Assembly (NCBI GenBank): GCA_024500155.1
Contig: CM044867.1
Coordinates: forward strand, 12,599,632-12,663,631
DNA length: 64,000 bases
Source: Chenopodium formosanum
Taxonomy: Eukaryota > Streptophyta > Magnoliopsida > Caryophyllales > Amaranthaceae
Direction: 5' to 3'
Part shown: in pieces, positions 34,191 to 46,538 of the stretch
Position numbering within the stretch: position 1 is the first letter of the stretch
Layout of the letters: each line of letters begins with the position of its first letter
Notes under the pieces: generated by a model
Databases searched by the model: none
What the model was told of the DNA's origin: nothing
What the model saw: only the letters and a program-made list of their open reading frames with translations
Program-made: the position numbers and the translations under genes

Positions 34191-34249
34191 TGACACGTGT
34201 CAGCCCGGGGATGGTCCAAAATGGACTTATCCCTGTTTGACACGTGTCA
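34191..34249. promoter_or_regulatory. Paired G-box palindromes in the LTR
   Basis: Two perfect 12-bp palindromes TGACACGTGTCA with a CACGTG core lie 123-181 bp upstream of the LTR TATA box. CACGTG cores are bound by bZIP and bHLH factors in plants. In the 3' LTR the second copy is altered at its core (CACATG). Confidence 0.65.
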
Positions 34250-34371
34250 TTCCGGATATTAGGGGAAAAGGTCGGCCTTCAGGCCCAAATCCCGAGAAAG
34301 CCGTAATATGGCGCAGCCCATCTCTGATTAGGGTTCTGTCACCTGATTAGGGGCAGAAATCCCAATGACCC

Positions 34372-34379
34372 TATAAATA
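34372..34379 (+). promoter_or_regulatory. TATA box of the second Tat LTR
   Basis: ACCCTATAAATAGGGAG, itself a near-palindrome, is present in both LTRs (also near 47287). Confidence 0.7.
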
Positions 34380-34633
34380 GGGAGATTCCCCTCCTTTGGA
34401 GGGCACGTTTTTCCATTTATTACAAACTGTCCCTTTGATAGAGACAACTGAGCTAGAAAACCTAGCAGATCCCCACCTAAATTTCCGCACCTTTTTCTCT
34501 CCTTCAAGTTACTAAAGCGTTGGAGGCGGAGCACCACCCAAACGGTGTCTCCGTTGATTTTGCAGTTATAGAAGCCCTCTGGACCAGTCTTCGAGTTGAA
34601 ACTCTCCCAAGGGACAAAAACACCCAAAACATT

Positions 34634-34650
34634 TGGCGCCGTTTGTGGGG
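34634..34650 (+). promoter_or_regulatory. Primer-binding site of the second Tat element
   Basis: TGGCGCCGTTTGTGGGG starts two bases after the 5' LTR. TGGCGCCGTT primer sites are typical of Tat/Athila-type elements. It differs from the TGGCGACTCC site of the first Tat element, so the two belong to different families. Confidence 0.8.
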
Positions 34651-34661
34651 AGAGTACCTCA

Positions 34662-37323
34662 AGATGGTTCAAAGTCTGTACCAATTCTCAATTTTACCTC
34701 TTTACGTCCGGGCACTCAGACGGGTACCCCAGACGACATGCAACCGGTTATTCAGCCGGTAGGGTTTGAAATCCCTCAGCCTCCCCCTCAGCCTCAGCCA
34801 GAGGTATTCACTGAGGAGGAGGAAGAGGATTATTAAGATGATGATGTGGAGACCTACACATCTAAGGATGGCTGTCTCATCTCTAAATCCATTCGTTCCA
34901 GGGATCAACTGGAGCGAAATGCAGACCAGGCGGGCCCAAGCAGGCGCCCATCTAGAAGGCCAGAAGGGGAAACCCAGAAGGCCAAAGGTCAAGCCCCAGT
35001 CACCCGAGATGAGCTCATGAAATTCATGACCTCTTTCAAAGGTGAAATCAAAGCAATGATCAACCAAAACAAGGCAGGCTCTAGCAAGAGTCAACCGGCT
35101 AAAAAGACTCCCAATGATGGGAAGAAGAAGAAGCCGGTCAAGGACAGGCAGCCAACTCCTCACCCAAAGAAGAAGGCAGCCGCAAACCTTGACTGGTCTA
35201 AGATTTTGATGCCTCAGCGACCCCAGCCGGAGGCCAAGAAGACGTCTACCTTCGATACTAGAGAAGTCATCAATCGAAGGAGGCAGCAGCAGTCTGAGTC
35301 AGCTTCTACCTCAAGCTTTCCAGACAGCTTCAAGCAGGCTTCTGCAAGGAAATCTCTGTCCTTGCATGAGAGTCGGACAGGCGGTAAATCCCTCAACACC
35401 GAACCTCAGCTGATGATAGGGTCTATGCCATACGCACCTCAGTCGCAGTATGGGCAATATGGCCTCCAATTCATGCAACCACCTCCTTTTGGAGGTCAGG
35501 CGGCATATACTCCTGCCCAGCCTCTGGACTGGCAGCTTCGGCTAATGAGGATAGGCGAACAACCGTTTGCCTTTGCAGCCAATATAATCGAGGCGGCTCA
35601 GCCGGCCAAGGTTAAGAATGTATTGGTGGGCACCTATGATGGTACCACCAACCCAGAAGATCACCTGATGGCATATACCAACCTCATGTGCTTGCAAGGT
35701 TGGGACGATGCCACATGGTGTCGTTGTTTCCCGGCTACACTGAAGGGCATTGCCCAGCAGTGGTTTGGCAACTTGCCAGCCAGCTCTATTGATAGCTTAA
35801 AGAGGCTAGCCTTCTTGTTTGCTACCAACTTCTCAATGAACATTCCTACCAAGAAGACGAGCCTTGACTTGAGCACCGTTAGGCAGGGTGAGAGAGAAGG
35901 GCTACGCTCATATGTCAGGCGGTTCAACCTGGTCAGAATACAGATCCAAGGACTGTCTGACGAGGTAACTTTCACAGACTTTTTCAAGGGTCTGAAGGAC
36001 GGGTCGGCCTTTAAGTTCGACCTTGTCCGAAAAGGGGCATTTACGCTACAAGCGGCCCTGAGGGAGGCGGAGAGCTACATCCAGGCTACCGACCTCTACT
36101 CGCCTGGTAGCCAGTCAGACTCCAAGAAGTCTGACAAACAAAAAGAAAGCCGGTCAGCTCAGCCGGGTAACAAAAAAGAAGAGAGCAAAAAGAGAAAAGA
36201 AGTCTGGGCGGTTAGTGATTCTGACCAGCCGTCCCAGAAGAAAAAGAAAGAGTTTAAACCGTATGTCCCCAAGTACGAGTTTAACAAAGATTGCAACTCC
36301 ATCCTCATGGAGGTGAAGGATCGGCTGACTATTGAGAAGCTGAATCCGATGAAGAGTTCCGTCCAGTCGCGGAACAAAAATAAATTTTGCCAGTTTCATG
36401 AGGAGGTTGGCCATGACACCAACGACTGCTTCAGTCTGCAGCGGACGTTGGACCGTCTGGCTGACAAGGGGCTTCTAAAGTCCTACATCTCTAAGTCCCC
36501 AGCCGGGGCAAAGAAGAAGAATAAGGGACAGTCCTCCAAGGCTGGCCCCCAGCCTGCTAGTAGCTCGAAAATCGACAAGGATCCGGTCTACACTATAGCA
36601 GGCGGATTTTCATGTGGTGGCCCTACCATCCGGGGCACCAAGAGCCATCTTCGAAAGATGGACAAGGATGATGATGAGCAGGCGTCTGCCTCCTCCACCT
36701 TCCCAGACGTACTCATAACTGAGAAGGACAGGGGCAGCGTCCGCCGTCCGCATGACGACCCGGTTGTCATTGAATGTAAGGTTGCCAACCAGCTGGTTGG
36801 ACGAATCCTTATTGACACCGGCAGCTCGTCGGATATTATCAGCCTCCAGTGCCTGCAGAAGCTGAAATATAATGTCAGCATCATGCATCCGGTTACCCAC
36901 CCCTTGGTTGGTTTTGGGGGTGGGATGGTCTACCCAGCCGGCAGAGTTGATTTGCCCATCCGGCTGGGAGAAAAAGGCCAGGGGCGGCATATTGTCGTCA
37001 GGTTCTTGGTCGTAGAGGAGTTGACCGCCTACAATATCATCCTTGGTAGGCCAACCCTCAACGAAGCTAAGGCGGTGATCATCCCGTCTCTCATGCTCAT
37101 CAAGTATGAGCGGGATGACGGCTCTGTTGGTTCCTTGAATGGGGATCAGAAGACGGCTAGGGAGTGCTATCTCTCAGCCGTGAAAGATACTGTGGCCTCA
37201 GACGGCCAAGAGAAGGATCCAATAGAACTTGACGATGTCAAGGATGCCAACCCTGCCCCACCAGCCGTTGGTAAGAAAAGAAAAGCGCCTCTGCTGGTGG
37301 AGGTGAAGAAAGAGAAAAAATAG
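34662..37323 (+). pseudogene. Gag-protease region of the second Tat element
   Basis: The frame runs from about 34737 (ATG of MQPVIQPVGFE) and is broken by an in-frame TAA at 34834-34836, then is open from 34837 to a TAG at 37321-37323. Features: a Lys-rich linker, a retrotransposon gag core (VGTYDGTTNPEDHL through AALREAESYIQ, nt about 35620-36085), a zinc-knuckle-like C-x2-H-x4-GH-x4-C (near 36390-36430), and aspartic protease with RILIDTGSSSDI (near 36800). The TAG at the end lies in the context TAG-CAA-TCA, and the frame continues open into the reverse transcriptase, so it may be a readthrough stop. The upstream TAA looks like ordinary decay. Confidence 0.85.
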
Positions 37324-40300
37324 CAATCACTGACCGGGGAACGGTCAGACGAGCTCCGTCCCCAACCAGCTGGAGAGAATATTGATCTCGTTCTGGACGA
37401 CAGCCGTCCAGAGCGTACTGTGAAGGTTGGGACGGTTGCTTATGCTACTCTGGGTGCAAGCTTGCACCTTCTGTTGAAAGAATTCAAAGACATCTTTGCC
37501 TTTGAAGTGGAAGAGATGCCAGGCGTCAGCCCGGATCTCGCTGTCCACAAACTCGCCGTGAGTCCCAAAAAGAAGCCCATCCGGCAAAAGAAAAGAAACC
37601 ACGGCGAGGAAAGAAGTCAGGCGGCAGCCGCCGAAGTCAAAAAGCTGCTTGATGCCAGGTTCATTCGGCCCTGTAATTTTCCCGACTGGGTGGCCTATGT
37701 CGTCCTTGTCAAGAAACCGAATGGGACCTGGCGCATGTGTTTTGACTACACAGACCTCAACAAGGCGTGTCCAAAGGACAGTTACCCGCTTCCGAAAATC
37801 GACAGTCTGGTCGACTCTACAGCCGGCCACGCCTTGATGAGCTTTATGGATGCCTACTCCGGCTTCCATCAGATACCCCTCTGGAAGAAAGATCAAGAGA
37901 AGACAGCCTTCGTCACTGATTTGGGGTTATTCTGTTATACTGTGATGCCGTTTGGCTTGAGAATGCGCCTGCCACTTTCCAACGGATGATTAATACGGTC
38001 TTCATTAATCAAATTGGGAGGAATGTGGAGGCGTACATAGATGAAATGATAGTCAAATCCAAGCAACAGGCGGATCACCTTGCTGATCTCCGAGAAACAT
38101 TCACCACCCTCAGGCGGCATAAGGTCATGTTAAACCCAAAGAAATGCGTCTTTGGTGTTGAGTCTGGGAAGTTTCTCGGATTCTTGATTGATCAAAGGGG
38201 GATAGAGGCTAACCCCAAAAAGATACAGGCGGTAATTGACATGAAGTCACCCCGTTCTGTCATGGAAGTTCAGAGACTAACTGGTTGCCTGGCCGCCTTG
38301 GGAAGGTTCCTCAGTCGGTCAGGTGATAAATGCCTTTACTTCTTCCAAGCAATCAGGAAGAAGACCAGGTTCGAATGGGGAGACGATGCTGAGACGGCAT
38401 TCCAAAAGCTGAAAGAGCACTTGCACTCTCTGCCTAGGCTGGTCAGCCCTCTACCTAGGGAGACGTTGTATATGTACTTAGCCGTCTCAGATCATGCTCT
38501 CAGTGCCGTTTTCCTTGCTGAGCGAGACGGCGTTCAACTCCCGGTTTACTTCATTAGCCATGTTCTTAAAAATGCTGAACTCCGGTACACCGTGGTTGAA
38601 AAATTTGGTCTTACTTTGTACATGGCATTCAAAAAGTTGAAGCCTTACTTTCAGGCTCATCCGGTGGTGATTTACACTGCAGCCACTCAAGCGGCCAATG
38701 TCTACCTTGGAGTCATCCGGCAGAATGTTAAAATGGGCTATTGAAATGCAAAGTCTTGAAATCACTTACGAACCAAGAAAGGCAGTGAAAGGTCAGGCGT
38801 TTGCCGACTTCATTGTGGAGATGACCCGTCCGGTGGCTCCGGATAATCTCAATCAGGTTTGGAAAGTATACGTAGACGGGAGTTCAACAAAAAACGGCTG
38901 TGGTGCAGGCGTAATTTATGAGTCTCCTGAGGGGGACAGATATGAGTATGCACTACGGTTCAAGTTTCAGGCCTCAAACAATGAGACGGAATATGAAGCC
39001 CTGCTTGCCGGAATCCGCATGTGTAAGGCGGTAGGGGCAACCAAAATTGATGCCTACTCAGATTCACAGTTGGTCGTTAGCCAATATGAGGGAACATTTG
39101 AAGCAACTCACCCGGCTATGATCAAATATCTTCAGGCGGTCAAAGAGGAGGCTGGGTCACTTGAGGAATTTCATTTGAATCAAGTACCCAGGTCTGATAA
39201 CAACCAGGCGGATGCCTTGTCAAAACTTGCATCCTCCGCCTGCCATGATACGCCTCGGTCAGTCTTTTGGGAAGTACTTGGAAAAAGAAGCATTTATGAA
39301 GATCCCATTGGAGTCCTAGACCGAAGCTCTACCTGGATGGATGGCATCCAGGCCTATCTCTCAGACGGGACCCTTCCTGATTCGCCACAGGAGGCAGCCG
39401 TTCTGAAAAAGCGAGCTGCAAACTTCGACTTGAAAAACAGAGAGCTCTTCAATGCGGGGTTTCTTAAGCCTCTTTTGAAGTGTGTAACCCCAGAGAAGGG
39501 GAAGGAAGTTCTCGAAGACTTGCACTCAAGGTTCTGCGCCTCCCATATAAGCGGCAGATCTCTAGCCGTCAGAGCCAGACGACACTATTTTTGGCCCACT
39601 TTAGAGGCAGACGCCAAGGAATTGGTGAGAAAATGTGATAAGTGCCAGAAATTTGGCAAACTTATTCACCGTCCGGCTACTGATCTGACGGCCATCCACA
39701 GCCCAATCCCGTTTGCAAAATGGGGCATGGACATTTTGGGTCCTTACTAGGGATGGCAATGGATCTGGACCCGACCCGGATCCGTGGATCCAGATCCATT
39801 TTTCACGGATCTGGTTCTTCAAATTTTGGACCCGACGGATCCGGGTCGGATCCGGGTCCTGCGGACAAGAAACGGATCTGGATCCGGGTCTAGGGCTAGA
39901 CTCGGATCCAGATCCGTTTACCCGTTTTTTGTTATACATATTAAAAAAAAAAATTTGTTTGTTTCTCTATTTAAAATGTTGATGCTATTAGTAGTGATAA
40001 TGATTAGCCCTTTCAAGATATGAATTTTAGATGCTCATATGGAATATATCATCGTATATATAGCATCGTACTTTTTTCCGTTGTTTATAATTTTTATTAC
40101 AAAGTATAAGTGTATAAGTTAGTTACTTTGTGTTTTTAGATTAGGTGTATAACATTAATTAAGGTTGAAATTAATAACCCCCATCGGAAGTTTAAAATAA
40201 TTTTTTTGACCCAAACATTACATTTATTGCAAAAAATTAGGCAAAATATATTGGACCCGTTTTGGACCAGGATCCGGACCCGGATCCGTGGACCCGGACC

Positions 40301-41398
40301 CGGTTCCGTGGACCCGTCGGATCTGGATCCGGGTCTTCATTTTTCAGACCCGACGGATCTGGGTCGGATCTGGATCCTAGATACAAAAACGGATCTGGAT
40401 CCGGGTCTTATCTGCACCCGGTCCAGATCCGTCCCGTTGCCATCCCTAGTTCTTACACGCCTGGTCCAGACGGAAAGCGTTACATCTTCGTGGCTGTGGA
40501 TTATTTTACCAAGTGGGTAGAGGCTGAGGCGGTAAAAAATATCAAGACCTCAGACGTGATCTCCTTCATCTGGAAGAATACCATCACCCGGTATGGGGTT
40601 CCTATGTCTATGGTGTTCGATAATGGGCCTCAGTTTGAGACGCCTCAGCTTAAGACTTGGTTGGGAGATCAGGGGATCTCAAGTTATTTTGCATCAGTTG
40701 GCCGGCCCCAAGTAAACGGCCAAGTTGAAGCCTTCAACAAATTGATCTCAGACGGTATAAAGAAGAAAATTGAAAGAGCCGGTGGCTTATGGGCTGAAGA
40801 ATTAATTCATGTCCTATGGGCCATCCGGACAACTGCAAAGGGGGCAACCGGTGAAACCCCATTTCTTATGGTTTATGGTGCTGAAGCCGTCTTGCCCATT
40901 GAGCACTATGAGCCGACTCTCCGAGTCATGCTATATGATGAAGAGGCAAACTAGGAGGCAATGCGCCTGGCATTGGACTTACTTCCAGAACGCAGGGGCA
41001 ATGCCGCCTTGCGTCATGAGATTTACCGTCTGAGAATGACAAGATCCTACAACAAGAGAGTACACAGGCGTCCTTTGAAAGTGGACGACCTATTGTTACG
41101 GAAAATGGAGGCAACCGGTAGGGCCAATGTGCTTAGAAAGCTAACTCCTAATTGGGAAGGCCCCTACCGGATTTATGAAGAAGTAAAAGACGGCACCTAC
41201 CGCCTGGAAACTCCAGACGGCAAGCGCCTGCCTAGAACTTGGAACGTAGATAATTTGAAAAAAATACTACTTCTGAGATTTTGTAATAATTTTTGTAAAC
41301 AAGAAGTGTACATTAATGAGAAGTTGCTCTTTGTTTTCACTTTTGAGTGTCTTATACCCCGTCTGAATTTCAGATGGGTTACATGTTTGTTTTTCTAA
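37324..41398 (+). pseudogene. Pol region (RT, RH, aRH, INT) of the second Tat element, broken
   Basis: The frame continues from the gag-protease frame through a linker into reverse transcriptase (FRMCFDYTDLNKACPKDSYP-like block, here starting WRMCFDYTDLN). A frameshift near 37960 precedes the YIDEM active-site block (YVDD-type, here with E in place of the second D). A second frameshift near 38680 follows RNase H. Next come an archaeal-type RNase H (VYVDGSSTKNGCGAG, near 38870) and integrase with an HHCC finger and WGMDILGPY. Integrase is interrupted by a 701-bp hAT element (39748-40448). It resumes with DYFTKWVEAEAV and FDNGPQFE, then PQVNGQVEAFN, followed by an in-frame TAG at 40952-40954, and ends with the GPYRIYEEV region. 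Multiple lesions make it non-functional as it stands. Confidence 0.92.
39748..40448. mobile_element. hAT-type MITE inserted in integrase
   Basis: The ends TAGGGATGGCAATGG and, inverted, TAGGGATGGCAACGGGACGG are flanked by GTCCTTAC / GTTCTTAC (39740-39747 and 40449-40456), an 8-bp duplication with one mismatch. Both subterminal regions are packed with GGATCTGGATCCGGGTC-type repeats in opposite orientation. The centre (39930-40200) is AT-rich. There is no transposase. The DPDPDP- and GSGSG-type open frames across it are repeat artefacts. Confidence 0.88.
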
Positions 41399-42325
41399 GT
41401 TTGATACTTGGAAATTGAATTAACGTCTGATTGACAAAGAGGCCAATGGCAAGATAATTAAGCTAAGCACAAAACGCTTAGTGGCTACACAGCCGGTCTC
41501 AAACAAGACCAGAGGCCAATGGCTAGACGGCTGATTTTCCCATAAAATCGCCTGTCCCTACACGGACTAAGGCGTCCGGCGACACCCCTCCGGGTGCAAT
41601 CGTCGCAGAGAGAAGCCAACTTGCTTACTCTACGTACCAATGCAGGCGGCCACGATTGGACGGCTGAATCAGCCATTCATAGCCGTCTGCCTGAACAACT
41701 TAAAGAATGATTAAGGTTGGAAACCCGGATGTCCATGGACATCCGACCGACTGCATTCCTTACTTAGCGTTTTTTCGCATTGAAATTGTACACATCCTCG
41801 TTTGGGGCAAAAGAGTCGTAAAATGGCTATATGAACTTCACTTAGACGGACATTACCGTCTAGGTAGAAGAGGAAACGCCTGTAAATGTACGTCTGTGCA
41901 CTTGGTTTGGGGCAATCATACTGTGATTGATTGACTTACAAACATATCATGCTCTTTGCAGCATCAGACGTTCCCAAGTCAATCAATCAACTCCACTTGA
42001 AACCAAGCACACAGCCGTCCAGGGGCAAGGACAGCCGCATACTTTTGATAAGTTAGGCAGAGATCGCCGCATGCTTTTGATAAGTTAGGCAAAAATTGAA
42101 ATTGAAAAGTGCAAACACAAGCGCAAGATAATAAAAACCGACTCAGTCGGTACATTCATTGAATGTCCACCCAGCCAAACGGCTGTGATGGATTAAATGT
42201 TTAACACGGCCCCACAGCCGGTAAAGTTACAAATATACTCGGCACACAGGCCGGAAAAGAAAGTTTGATGGCATACTGCCGCAGAAGAAAAATAAAAAAA
42301 CAGACTTGGCACACAGCCGCTGCAA
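41399..42325. other. Non-coding spacer after pol in the second Tat element
   Basis: This holds no gene. It is rich in the words AGCCGTC, CAGACGG and AGGCGG, which are also frequent elsewhere in this element. A short segment GCCGCATACTTTTGATAAGTTAGGCA-like is tandemly repeated near 42033-42092 (each half under 40 bp). Confidence 0.6.
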
Positions 42326-45300
42326 TTACTGACCCGCAGGCGGCCCTTCCTGGTTCCTCTCGCCCTCCTCTATGATCTCAACCTCTGGAGCCTCTGGAGC
42401 TTCAGGCTCAGGTTGTTCCGTCTCAGCCCAGGCGAGGAAGGACTCCGGCTCTGGCTCACCTTTCTCTCGCAAGTAGACGACTTCGTCAGCATACTTGTGA
42501 GCCAGAGCCCAGACGCCATACTCCTTTCCAGGATATAATGCTTCCCAGGCGATCCTCATCATAGCATCATTGTCGGCGGCCATCTCAACAACCAGACGGT
42601 TTTGCTCCGCCTCGAGGGTTGCTCGGAAGTTCTCCTGAGCTTTGGCCGCCTCCTCCTCCATTTTAGCTATTTTGCTCTTCAGATCAGTATTCTCTGAAGA
42701 GGCACCTTGAAGTGCTTGGAGGCTCTCTTGGGCCTTCTGGAGGTCCTCCCTAAGTTTAGGGAGGTCCACCTCCGCCTGCTTCCGGGCCGACTCTGCAGCC
42801 TCAGCCCTCTGGTTGGCCGCCTACAGCTTCGACTCCAGCTCTGTGATCCTGGCCGCCTGCGTCATTTGGGTTGCTTTAGTTTTAATTTCATTAGCTATAG
42901 AGGAGTGCAAAGCAACGTCAGTGGCATTTGTGGCGGACTGCTTGGTCCGTCTTACCTCATCCCGTTTGCGGGTGTAAGGACGCTTGAGCCCGTCTACCCG
43001 CAGCAAGGCCTACAAAAATAAACAAGGTTAAGGATGCAGGCGGGAAAAAGGGCAGAAACAGTTATTGAAAAATTTGGTTAAGTAGACTACCTCAGCCAGA
43101 AGGGTCAGAATACGTTCAAGATTGAACGTCTCAATCCCTGGGATAGCATCCTTATCCCGCTTGCCTACAGCATCCAGCATGGCCCTGGCATGTTTCTGGA
43201 CGTCTGGCCAGCGAGGCGATTGATCTGCACCACAATCAGCATCAGATTGAGTTACTAAAGCAGCGCCTATCTGTTTCCGACCGTCTGAGGATGACGTTTG
43301 CTGAGAGTGTGATTTCACTCGCAACGGCCATCCCAGTTCAGCGGGGATCACTACAAAAAAAGAGCCTTTTTCCGATGGCTTAAATCCATCGGAAATTGCT
43401 CAAAATCCGTCGGAAATATGATTTCCGATGGTTTTCCATCGGAAAATGGTTATCGGAAAGTCCCTCGTCGGAAATTTACACTTTTCCGATGGAAAAGCCA
43501 TCGGAAAACTTATTTCCGATGGTTTTAAATGACCATCGGTAATTTTCGATGGACGTTTCCATCGGAAACTTCCGATGGCCAAGCCATCGGAAATTTCCGA
43601 TGGGTCACTAAACCGTCGGAGATTTCCGATGGCCTAGCCATCGGAAATTAAAGCAGAATTTAAAAAAAAAAAAAAAAATTCCCCTCCCCCTCCACCACCC
43701 ACCCTCACCCTAAACCACCCCTGCCCACAATCCAAACGACTAGACCCCAACCACTTATATTACCCACCTACCCAAACCACTTAAACCCACACTAAACCAC
43801 CCCAGCCACACACCACCTCATTTAATCCATCCCCAATCCAACCATACAACTACCTTACATGTACTCCAAAAAAAACCTAACCACAGCCATTGTTACCACC
43901 ACTAACCACCGCTACAACCACCGATCGCCCAAAATACTAAAAAAAAAAAACAAAAATCACCAATAAAAAACCGCAAGTAAATGACAAAAGGAAAGAAATA
44001 AAAAAAATCTAACCTTCATAATTTTAACAAAAATGGGTTTACATGGTCAAATTCAACCATGAAAACTCCAGATTTGGAATTTTCGTGGTTGAATTTGGCC
44101 AAAAAACCTGGCCAAAACAACCCACGCACATTAGTTATATTCAATTCTTGTAGTGTTTGCTCAGAATTAAGTGATGAACTCTTGCAAATTTGGCCAAAAA
44201 ATGTGAGATTGAGAAGAAATTAAAGAAATTAAAAGAAGAAAAGTGAGAAAAAGAGGAGAGAGAAATGAGAGGAGAGCGTCGAAAGGGGGAGAATAGTAAG
44301 AAAAAAAGAGAAGTGATAAGAAGAGGAAGTCAGAAGGGGGAAATGAGGAGAGGAGGAGAGAGAAAGGAAACGAGAAGAAGGAGAAAAGAGAGGAGAGAGA
44401 AAAGGAAATGAGAAGAGGAGGGGGCGACTGCTGGCTTTATACCCTTAGGGTTTTTTTTTTTCTCTTTATAATTTCCGATGGCTCTATTATAAAAAGCCAT
44501 AGGACATTTCTGATGGTTTTAAAAACCATCGGAAATTATCTATTTTCCGACGGTTTTTTACCATCGGAAATTTCCTATGGCTTTTAAACCATCGGAAATT
44601 TCCTATGGCTTTTAAAAGCCATAGGAAATCATATATTTTCCGATGGTTTTAAAAACCATCGGAAATTTCCGATGGCTAAAGCCATAGGAAAAGCCATAGG
44701 AAATACACTTCTCGATGCTTATTAGGGTCGTTGGAAATTTCCGATGTCTTGATCCATCAGAAAAATTATTAAACCATCGGAAATTTCCGATGGCTTATAA
44801 AACCATCGGAAATTATGTATTTTCCGACGGTTTTAGGTGACCATCGGAATGATTCCATCGGAAATGGCGTGTTTTCTTGTAGTGGATTCAAAAGGGTTCT
44901 TACCTGCAGAGCCGGCCAGGCGAGAGCCGCTGGCAGCCGTTGAGAGCCCCCCGGTTGCAGGAAGAGGGTGGGCCAAGTCTAGGCCAAAGGAGCCTGCCGT
45001 TTGCTCCTTCCTCCCTCCTATTCTCATTTGCCTCCCAGACGGGGCAACAGCAGTAGCAGAAGAGGCGGCCTTTTTTGAGGACTTACTAGGGTTAGAGACG
45101 GGGTTCTCCTCCCTAGCCCGTTTAAGACTCTTCTCAAACGTCTTGTCCACCTTGCCTCCCTGAAAAAATAACAACTTTTTGTTAGCAGACGAAGTGAGGA
45201 AACTTTGAAAGTAAACTCACAAAGCAGGTCAGGCGTTTACCTTGGCCTTGAGGTCTCGCGCCTGGGCCTCCGCCAAGTCTCGGCGGATCTGTGCTGAGGA

Positions 45301-46538
45301 CCGCTTGGGGGTCTTCTCTTCAGGCAACATGTTTAATGCGTCTTCTGCAAGATCAGACGGGAAAACAGTTATAACATTTTCAAGAAATATGATTCCGACA
45401 CAAAAGTACTACAGACGGAAGTAATTCAGGCGCATACGTCTATCAAACATGTGCCCTAGCCCGCAGGCGGCTAGGAAGCACTCGTCCCTGAATCAGGCGC
45501 TTTTGGGGATTCAGTTTTTCGGAACCTTTATTGTTTCCCCGGTTGACAGGGTCGCGTCTGTGAAGCCGAAGAGATCAGCCTCAATTATTTTGTCGAAGTC
45601 CTCATCCGGGATTAGAGGAAGAGAACACTTCCGACCCATAAGGTCGGGCTTCTTATTATACTGACGGAGCTCGTAGTTCTCCCGCTTGGTGGGAGCCGTG
45701 CACAGGTAGAACCTGTGCTTCCAGCCGTCAAATTTGGAGACCTTATCCAAGGTCATCATGTATTGGGGGAACGTGGTCAGAGTATACCACGCTCTGTACC
45801 CACTTGGATTGCGGCTGAGATAGTGCATCTTGGCGAATGCCTCCCGGCCGGGGTGAACCCCTTGGAATTCATAGGCGGCAACATACCCCAGAATATTTGC
45901 CCAAGAATTGGGGGTAAGTTGCCAGACTCCGAGGCCATAGCCTCTCAAAATTGCCTTCACCGCCTGGTGAAGGGGGAAGCGAAGACCCGCCTTGAACGTC
46001 GCTTCGTAACAGCCGAAGTAGCCGTTTGCGTTGCGTTCAGTGTCTTCCCAGGATATGGTGCCGTTTGGGGGAGGCACCCTTATTTTCCACCCGTCTCCCA
46101 TTGGATGCATCTTCAAAAAAATTTTAAGACCTTTTTCCATAAGGTCAATGTCTTTTGAGGAGACTTGGATTTTAAAGGGATCATCTTTCTCCTTCCACGT
46201 CTTCCTCTCTTCTTCCTCACTATCCTCAAACGGGGGAAGATCATCGCTGCTTTCAGAGGAAGAGACGTTAAGACCACTTCCCGTCTCCTCCCCCGATAAA
46301 GAAATGGAAGCTGAGGCGGCCACCTCACCGCCTTGGTCGTTGACCTCCTCCCCGCTTTGGTCGCATCCTCCAAAAAGGAATCAGGAGGAGTTGGGGGGCC
46401 ACGCGGAGGGGATCTCTCCGGAGCCGTCTGGTGTCCAGAGCCAGACGTCTCCCCCTCAGGCGTTTGGTCGCCTGAGCCATCGCTTCTATAATCTGGATCC
46501 TGTGCCGTCTGCATTGTCCGAGCCATTGTGTCCTGCAT
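42326..46538 (-). pseudogene. Antisense spliced gene of the second Tat element ('putative gypsy-type transposon' domain)
   Basis: Five exons on the minus strand can be traced by GT-AG borders: 46538-45526, 45344-45241, 45159-44904, 43300-43091 and 43009-42326. Exon 1 begins with ATG at 46538, encodes an acidic, Ser/Pro-rich N-terminus, and needs one frameshift near 46370. It then encodes a domain with FPLHQAVKAILRGYGLGVWQ and LTPNSWANILGY, which matches the plant family annotated 'putative gypsy type transposon' (PF04195). Exons 2-3 are Lys/Ala-rich. Exon 5 is a long coiled coil (LRE, LQKAQESLQAL, KMEEEAAKAQENF) with a Pro/Glu-rich tail and one in-frame TAG at 42821-42823. Phase does not match cleanly at the exon 1/2 join. 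A TATA box lies at 46913. Function unknown; currently disrupted. Confidence 0.7.
43349..44884. mobile_element. CACTA (En/Spm) non-autonomous element
   Basis: The ends CACTACAAAAAAAGAGCC and, inverted, CACTACAAGAAAACACGCC are flanked by the 3-bp duplication GAT (43346-43348 and 44885-44887), diagnostic for CACTA. Both ends carry dense subterminal repeats TTTCCGATGG / CCATCGGAAA (43368-43650 and 44475-44860), often in palindromic pairs. The middle has C-rich (43680-43830) and purine-rich (44180-44420) tracts but no transposase. It sits in the intron between exons 3 and 4 of the antisense gene. Confidence 0.93.

Larger units (their letters stand above)
34148..34631 (+). mobile_element. 5' LTR of the second Tat element
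   Basis: It starts TGTTTAGGGTAG, ends CCCAAAACA, and matches 47062-47550. It contains two 12-bp palindromes TGACACGTGTCA (34191-34202 and 34238-34249) and a TATA box (34372-34379). Confidence 0.93.

Noticed and set aside
39601..40520. Open frames rich in DPDPDP or GSGSG
   Set aside because: They are translations of the GGATCTGGATCC repeats in the hAT element, in part fused to integrase sequence.
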